Source: Comamonadaceae bacterium PBBC1 (lineage in GTDB: Bacteria > Pseudomonadota > Gammaproteobacteria > Burkholderiales > Burkholderiaceae_C). Taken from it: a stretch of 64,000 bases of DNA. Each line of letters begins with the position of its first letter. The stretch's first letter is position 1. The stretch is from NCBI GenBank assembly GCA_002256145.1, contig NKIP01000014.1, positions 1 through 64,000 of the forward strand. Reading direction: 5' to 3'. A program made the position numbers and the translations under genes. The notes under the pieces were generated by a model. That model ran no database searches, was not told the DNA's origin, and was given only the letters and a program-made list of their open reading frames with translations. Positions 60,723 through 64,000 of the stretch are shown in pieces.

Positions 60723-61375
60723 AGCGTTTTGCCATTTTTGGAGCAAGCGGTTGTGGCCGTGGCGTGTTGCCTTTGGTGCGCCTGCAGTTGCAGGCCGCTT
60801 TGGCGGCGGGTGATGCCGATTTGGTGTTTGTGGACGACCACCCGCCAGCGCCCATGGTCAACGGGCAGCGGGTGCTGACTTATGCGCAGTGGCTGAGCGA
60901 GCCTGCCAGCAGTCGGCACATGAATGTGGCCATTGCCAACAGCCGCGTGCGCGAGCAATTGGTGCAGCGCTGCGCGGCCGATGGGGTGCAGTTTTTTGAG
61001 GCGCGGGCAGCCAATGTGGTGCAGCTCGACGATGTGCAGCTGGGCGAGGGCGCGGTGTTGTGCCCCTTTGTCACGCTGACCAGCAACATCCGCATTGGCC
61101 AGCATTTCCACGCCAACATTTACAGCTACGTCGAACACGATTGTGTGGTGGGCGACTTTGTGACTTTTGCCCCGGGCGTGATGTGCAACGGCAATGTGCA
61201 CGTTGAGGACCATGCCTACATTGGCGCGGGTGCCGTCATCAAGCAGGGCCTACCCGGTGCACCTTTGGTCGTTGGCCGTGGCGCAGTGGTGGGCATGGGC
61301 GCGGTGGTGACCAAGAGCGTGCCACCGGGGGTGACGGTGGTGGGCAATCCGGCGCGGCCTTTGATCAAAAACTGA
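60719..61375 (+). CDS. pglD: Sugar N-acetyltransferase, PglD-like
   Basis: A 218-aa product: an N-terminal Rossmann-like part (KRFAIFGASGCGRGVLPLVRLQL … LVFVDDHPPAPMVNGQRVL) and a C-terminal left-handed beta-helix with hexapeptides. The latter includes NIYSYVEHDCVVGDFVTFAPGVMCNGNVHVEDHAYIGAGAVIKQG, with the catalytic His in VEHDC. This is the PglD/NeuD family fold. It acetylates the 4-amino group made by PglE. It starts at TTG 60719, overlapping the pglC stop, with an AGGGAGACAAGG ribosome site upstream that supports this unusual start. Confidence 0.9.
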   Translation: MKRFAIFGASGCGRGVLPLVRLQLQAALAAGDADLVFVDDHPPAPMVNGQRVLTYAQWLSEPASSRHMNVAIANSRVREQLVQRCAADGVQFFEARAANVVQLDDVQLGEGAVLCPFVTLTSNIRIGQHFHANIYSYVEHDCVVGDFVTFAPGVMCNGNVHVEDHAYIGAGAVIKQGLPGAPLVVGRGAVVGMGAVVTKSVPPGVTVVGNPARPLIKN

Positions 61376-61384
61376 AGAGACAAC

Positions 61385-62632
61385 ATGCTGAACACTCCCT
61401 TTTCCCCCTGGCCCAGTTTCACCCCCGAAGAGGCCGACGCGGTGCACCGCGTGGTGATGTCCAACAAGGTCAACTATTGGACGGGCACCGAGACCCGCGA
61501 GTTTGAAAAAGAGTTTGCCGCTTGGTGCGGCACGGCGCATGCCGTGGCGCTGGCCAATGGCACGTTGGCACTCGATGTGGCGTTGAAGGCTTTGGGCATT
61601 GGCCCAGGGGACGAGGTGGTGGTAACGCCGCGCACTTTCATTGCGTCGATTTCGTGTGTGGTCAATGCCGGCGCAGTACCTGTGTTTGCCGATGTGGAGG
61701 CCGACAGCGGCAATGTGTCGGCCAGCACGATTGCGGCGGTGTTGTCGCCCCGTACCAAGGCGGTGGTGTGTGTGCATTTGGCAGGTTGGCCGTGCGACAT
61801 GGACCCGATCATGGCGCTGGCGGCTGAGCGTGGCTTGATGGTGATTGAGGATTGCGCCCAGGCGCATGGCGCACGTTACAAGGGGCGGCCTGTGGGCAGC
61901 ATTGGTCATGTGGGGGCTTGGAGTTTTTGCCAGGACAAGATCATGACCACGGGCGGCGAGGGTGGCATGGTCACAACCAATGACGAGGCGCTGTGGCGGG
62001 CAATGTGGTCGTTCAAGGACCATGGCAAGAGTTATGAGGCGGTCTACGAGCGCCAGCACGCGCCGGGGTTCAGGTGGTTGCACGAGAGTTTTGGCACCAA
62101 TTGGCGCATGCTCGAGATGCAGGCGGTGATTGGGCGCATTCAGTTGCGGCGGATGATGGCTTGGTCTGAGGCCCGTCAACGCAATGCACAAGCTATTTGG
62201 GCCACGTGTGCTGAGTTTGCGGCTTTACGGGTGCCACAGCTGCCGATGGTGGGGTGTGGCAGTTGCCCGGGAGGTGCGGGTGGTGCGGGTGGTGTGGGTG
62301 CTTGCACTGCGTCAGGCACGGCTTGCGAGCATGCGCATTACAAGTGTTATGCCTATGTGCGTCCCGAGCGTCTGGCCCCGGGCTGGACGCGAGACAGGAT
62401 CGTAGAGGCGATCAACACAGAGGGAGTGCCTTGCTTTCAAGGTTCTTGTTCTGAAGTTTATCTAGAGAAAGCCTTTGATGGCACGGGTTGGCGCCCTGAG
62501 ACGCGTCTGCCGGTGGCCAAAGAGTTGGGTGAGACATCGGTGATGTTTTTGGTTCACCCTACCTTGACCGCAGATGAGATTCAAAAGACCTGTGCAGCCA
62601 TACAGAAGGTCATGGCTTTGGCAAGTCAATGA
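61385..62632 (+). CDS. pglE: PLP sugar aminotransferase, PglE-like, with a Gly/Cys-rich insert
   Basis: A 415-aa DegT/DnrJ/EryC1 enzyme. NKVNYWTGTETREFEKEFAAWCGTAHAVALANGTLALDVALKALGIGPGDEVVVTPRTFIASISCVVNAGAVPVFADVE is the N-domain, LMVIEDCAQAHGARYKGRPVG carries the Asp, and SFCQDKIMTTGGEGGMVTTND the PLP lysine. SFGTNWRMLEMQAVIGRIQL follows. It should aminate the 4-keto product of PglF. Residues ~289-315 are a low-complexity stretch (GCGSCPGGAGGAGGVGACTASGTACEH) encoded by imperfect 9-bp repeats, sitting just before HYKCYAYVRPERL, where relatives have only a short loop. Confidence 0.9.
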   Translation: MLNTPFSPWPSFTPEEADAVHRVVMSNKVNYWTGTETREFEKEFAAWCGTAHAVALANGTLALDVALKALGIGPGDEVVVTPRTFIASISCVVNAGAVPVFADVEADSGNVSASTIAAVLSPRTKAVVCVHLAGWPCDMDPIMALAAERGLMVIEDCAQAHGARYKGRPVGSIGHVGAWSFCQDKIMTTGGEGGMVTTNDEALWRAMWSFKDHGKSYEAVYERQHAPGFRWLHESFGTNWRMLEMQAVIGRIQLRRMMAWSEARQRNAQAIWATCAEFAALRVPQLPMVGCGSCPGGAGGAGGVGACTASGTACEHAHYKCYAYVRPERLAPGWTRDRIVEAINTEGVPCFQGSCSEVYLEKAFDGTGWRPETRLPVAKELGETSVMFLVHPTLTADEIQKTCAAIQKVMALASQ

Positions 62633-62699
62633 GTTCAGAAAACACCTGTGAACGACATCAGCCCGGCAGTTTTGGGCTTCAATAAAAAAAACTGATCTC

Positions 62700-64000
62700 A
62701 TGATTCGAATTCCCTTTTGGTTTTTGACTTGGCCTCGTCGGTACAAGCAAGCGGCAGTTGTGTGCGTCGATGCGGTTTTGTGCGCATTGGCTTTGTGGGG
62801 CGCAGTGTGTTTGCGACTGGATGAATGGGTGCCTTGGTCTTGGTCACTGTTGGCCTTGGCTCTTGGTTCGGTGGTTTTGGCCTTGCCTTGGTTTGTTGGC
62901 TTTGGTCTTTACCGCGCGATTTTTCGGTATTCGGGCATGAGTGCTTTCATGGCCATCGGCAAAGCAATCGGCATCTACACCATCTCGTTTGTGGTTTTGG
63001 TGGGGGTGTTGGGCGTGCACGGTGTGCCCCGTTCTGTGGCATTGATTCAACCCTTGTTGTTTTTGTGTTTGGTGGGGGGCAGCCGTGCTTGGGTGCGGCA
63101 TTGGTTGGGGGGCTTAAGTCCGGAGGATCGGCGTCGCTTGGCTTTTGATCGTGTGCTGATTTTTGGGGCGGGATCTGCAGGTCGTCAATTGGCGGCAGTC
63201 TTGTCCAGCAGTGCACAACTGCGTGTTGTGGGTTATGTGGATGACGATGAAAGGTTGCATGGGCATGTGCTCAATGGGGTGCGCATTTATGCCCCAAATG
63301 AGTTGTCAGAGTTGGCCGAGTCTGGTTATGTGTCTTTGGTTTTAATGGCCATACCCTCGGTGTCAAGGACGCGGCGCAACGAGATTTTGGAACAATTGCG
63401 ATCACTCAAAATCAAGGTGCGTACCTTGCCGGGTCTGGAGGACTTGGCACGCGGCTGTGTCGATGCTGCTGATGTGCGCGAGCTCGATGTCGAAGATTTG
63501 TTGGGCCGTGAACCCGTGCCGCCAAACCCTTTGATGTTGGCCAAAAAAATTCAGGGCAAGGTGGTGATGGTGACAGGGGCTGGGGGCTCAATTGGCTCAG
63601 AGCTGTGTCGCCAAATCATCAAATCATCGCCTTCTGTGTTGCTGTTGGTGGAGTTGACAGAGTTTGCGCTTTATTCCATTCATGCTGAACTAGAGCGTTT
63701 GCTCAAAGAGAAGGCTGACCATGGCATTGTGGTGGTGCCATTGCTTGGCAATGTGCGTGATGCCGTTCGGATGGGAGAAATTTTGGCGACCTGGAAGCCG
63801 CACACGCTGTACCATGCTGCGGCTTATAAGCATGTGCCTTTGGTAGAGCACAACCCGGCTGAAGGAGTCAAAAACAATGTGCACGGCACTTTGATGACGG
63901 CATTGCAGGCGGTTGTGCATGGGGTGAGTGATTTTGTTTTGGTGAGCACCGATAAAGCAGTTAGGCCCACCAACATCATGGGCACCAGCAAGCGTTTGGC
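62700..64000 (+). CDS. pglF: UDP-GlcNAc 4,6-dehydratase, PglF/WbpM-like (3' end outside window)
   Basis: The frame from ATG 62700 is open to the window end (433 codons seen). Four membrane helices fill the first ~120 residues (VVCVDAVLCALALWGAVCLRL; LLALALGSVVLALPWFVGF; and two more). A CoA-binding-like Rossmann domain (RVLIFGAGSAGRQLAAVL) follows, then the SDR domain: VVMVTGAGGSIGSELCRQI, TLYHAAAYKHVPLVEHNPAEGVKNNVHGT and LVSTDKAVRPTNIMGTSKRLA with the catalytic Met and Lys. This is the PglF/WbpM/FlaA1 long form. It makes UDP-4-keto-6-deoxy-GlcNAc for PglE/PglD. Confidence 0.92.
   Translation, partial: MIRIPFWFLTWPRRYKQAAVVCVDAVLCALALWGAVCLRLDEWVPWSWSLLALALGSVVLALPWFVGFGLYRAIFRYSGMSAFMAIGKAIGIYTISFVVLVGVLGVHGVPRSVALIQPLLFLCLVGGSRAWVRHWLGGLSPEDRRRLAFDRVLIFGAGSAGRQLAAVLSSSAQLRVVGYVDDDERLHGHVLNGVRIYAPNELSELAESGYVSLVLMAIPSVSRTRRNEILEQLRSLKIKVRTLPGLEDLARGCVDAADVRELDVEDLLGREPVPPNPLMLAKKIQGKVVMVTGAGGSIGSELCRQIIKSSPSVLLLVELTEFALYSIHAELERLLKEKADHGIVVVPLLGNVRDAVRMGEILATWKPHTLYHAAAYKHVPLVEHNPAEGVKNNVHGTLMTALQAVVHGVSDFVLVSTDKAVRPTNIMGTSKRL

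Overview
The window looks like a chromosomal accessory region of a betaproteobacterium, most likely a Burkholderiales/Comamonadaceae-type freshwater organism. This is inferred from codon use, the Tad/T1SS/polysaccharide gene content and the REP-type repeats; there is no rRNA or housekeeping gene to fix the taxon. It is almost entirely about the cell surface: pili, secreted repeat proteins and polysaccharide.

Region by region. (1) 1-798 is the C-terminal end of an RTX protein. (2) 968-11129 is a Tad/Flp pilus operon (flp, cpaB, cpaC, a small lipoprotein, three TadE/F/G minor pilins, cpaE/tadZ, cpaF/tadA, tadB, tadC, prepilin peptidase). No tadD is visible, and the pseudopilin genes are strikingly AT-rich. 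(3) 11130-24570, on the minus strand, is a type I secretion locus: a very large RTX haem-peroxidase-like protein with its own terminator, then TolC-, ABC- and HlyD-like components, a small lipoprotein, and a second repetitive, probably secreted protein with a terminator. (4) 25044-26997 holds an RfaH/NusG-like regulator, a REP repeat cluster interrupted by a group II intron whose reverse-transcriptase gene has been mostly deleted, and an AT-rich leader. (5) 26998-42995 is a first polysaccharide set: wza-like, an AlbA_2 protein, wzz-like, then wbpA/B/D/E-like genes for a diacetamido uronic acid and a flippase. It is split at 32085-37444 by an array of toxin-antitoxin genes separated by a 28-bp direct repeat. 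(6) 43438-64000 is a second, fuller set: a second wza and wzz, fdtA/C/B-like genes (dTDP-3-acetamido-3,6-dideoxyhexose), an acyltransferase, flippase, glycosyltransferases, a candidate polymerase, capE/F/G (UDP-L-FucNAc), a WbuB-like transferase, and pglC/D/E/F-like genes (initiating phosphosugar transferase and UDP-diNAc-bacillosamine synthesis). The last gene runs off the window.

How it fits together. The RfaH-like protein lies just upstream of the polysaccharide genes. Both wza leaders carry the same ops-like element (GCGGTAGCCTGC), so the two polysaccharide operons are probably read by one antiterminator. The pgl-like genes would start a lipid-linked repeat unit on a bacillosamine-type sugar, FucNAc and other sugars would be added, and Wzx/Wzy/Wzz/Wza would flip, polymerise and export it. 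The two wza genes share an apparently identical tract of about 840 bp, pointing to recent gene conversion.

The most unusual structure is the array at 32.1-37.4 kb. Six good copies and one decayed copy of a 28-bp repeat, all in the same direction, separate small same-strand gene units, most of them toxin-antitoxin pairs. Several genes are cut exactly at the repeat and either end inside it or read through it. It resembles an integron cassette array in layout, but the repeats lack the attC core and no integrase is present.
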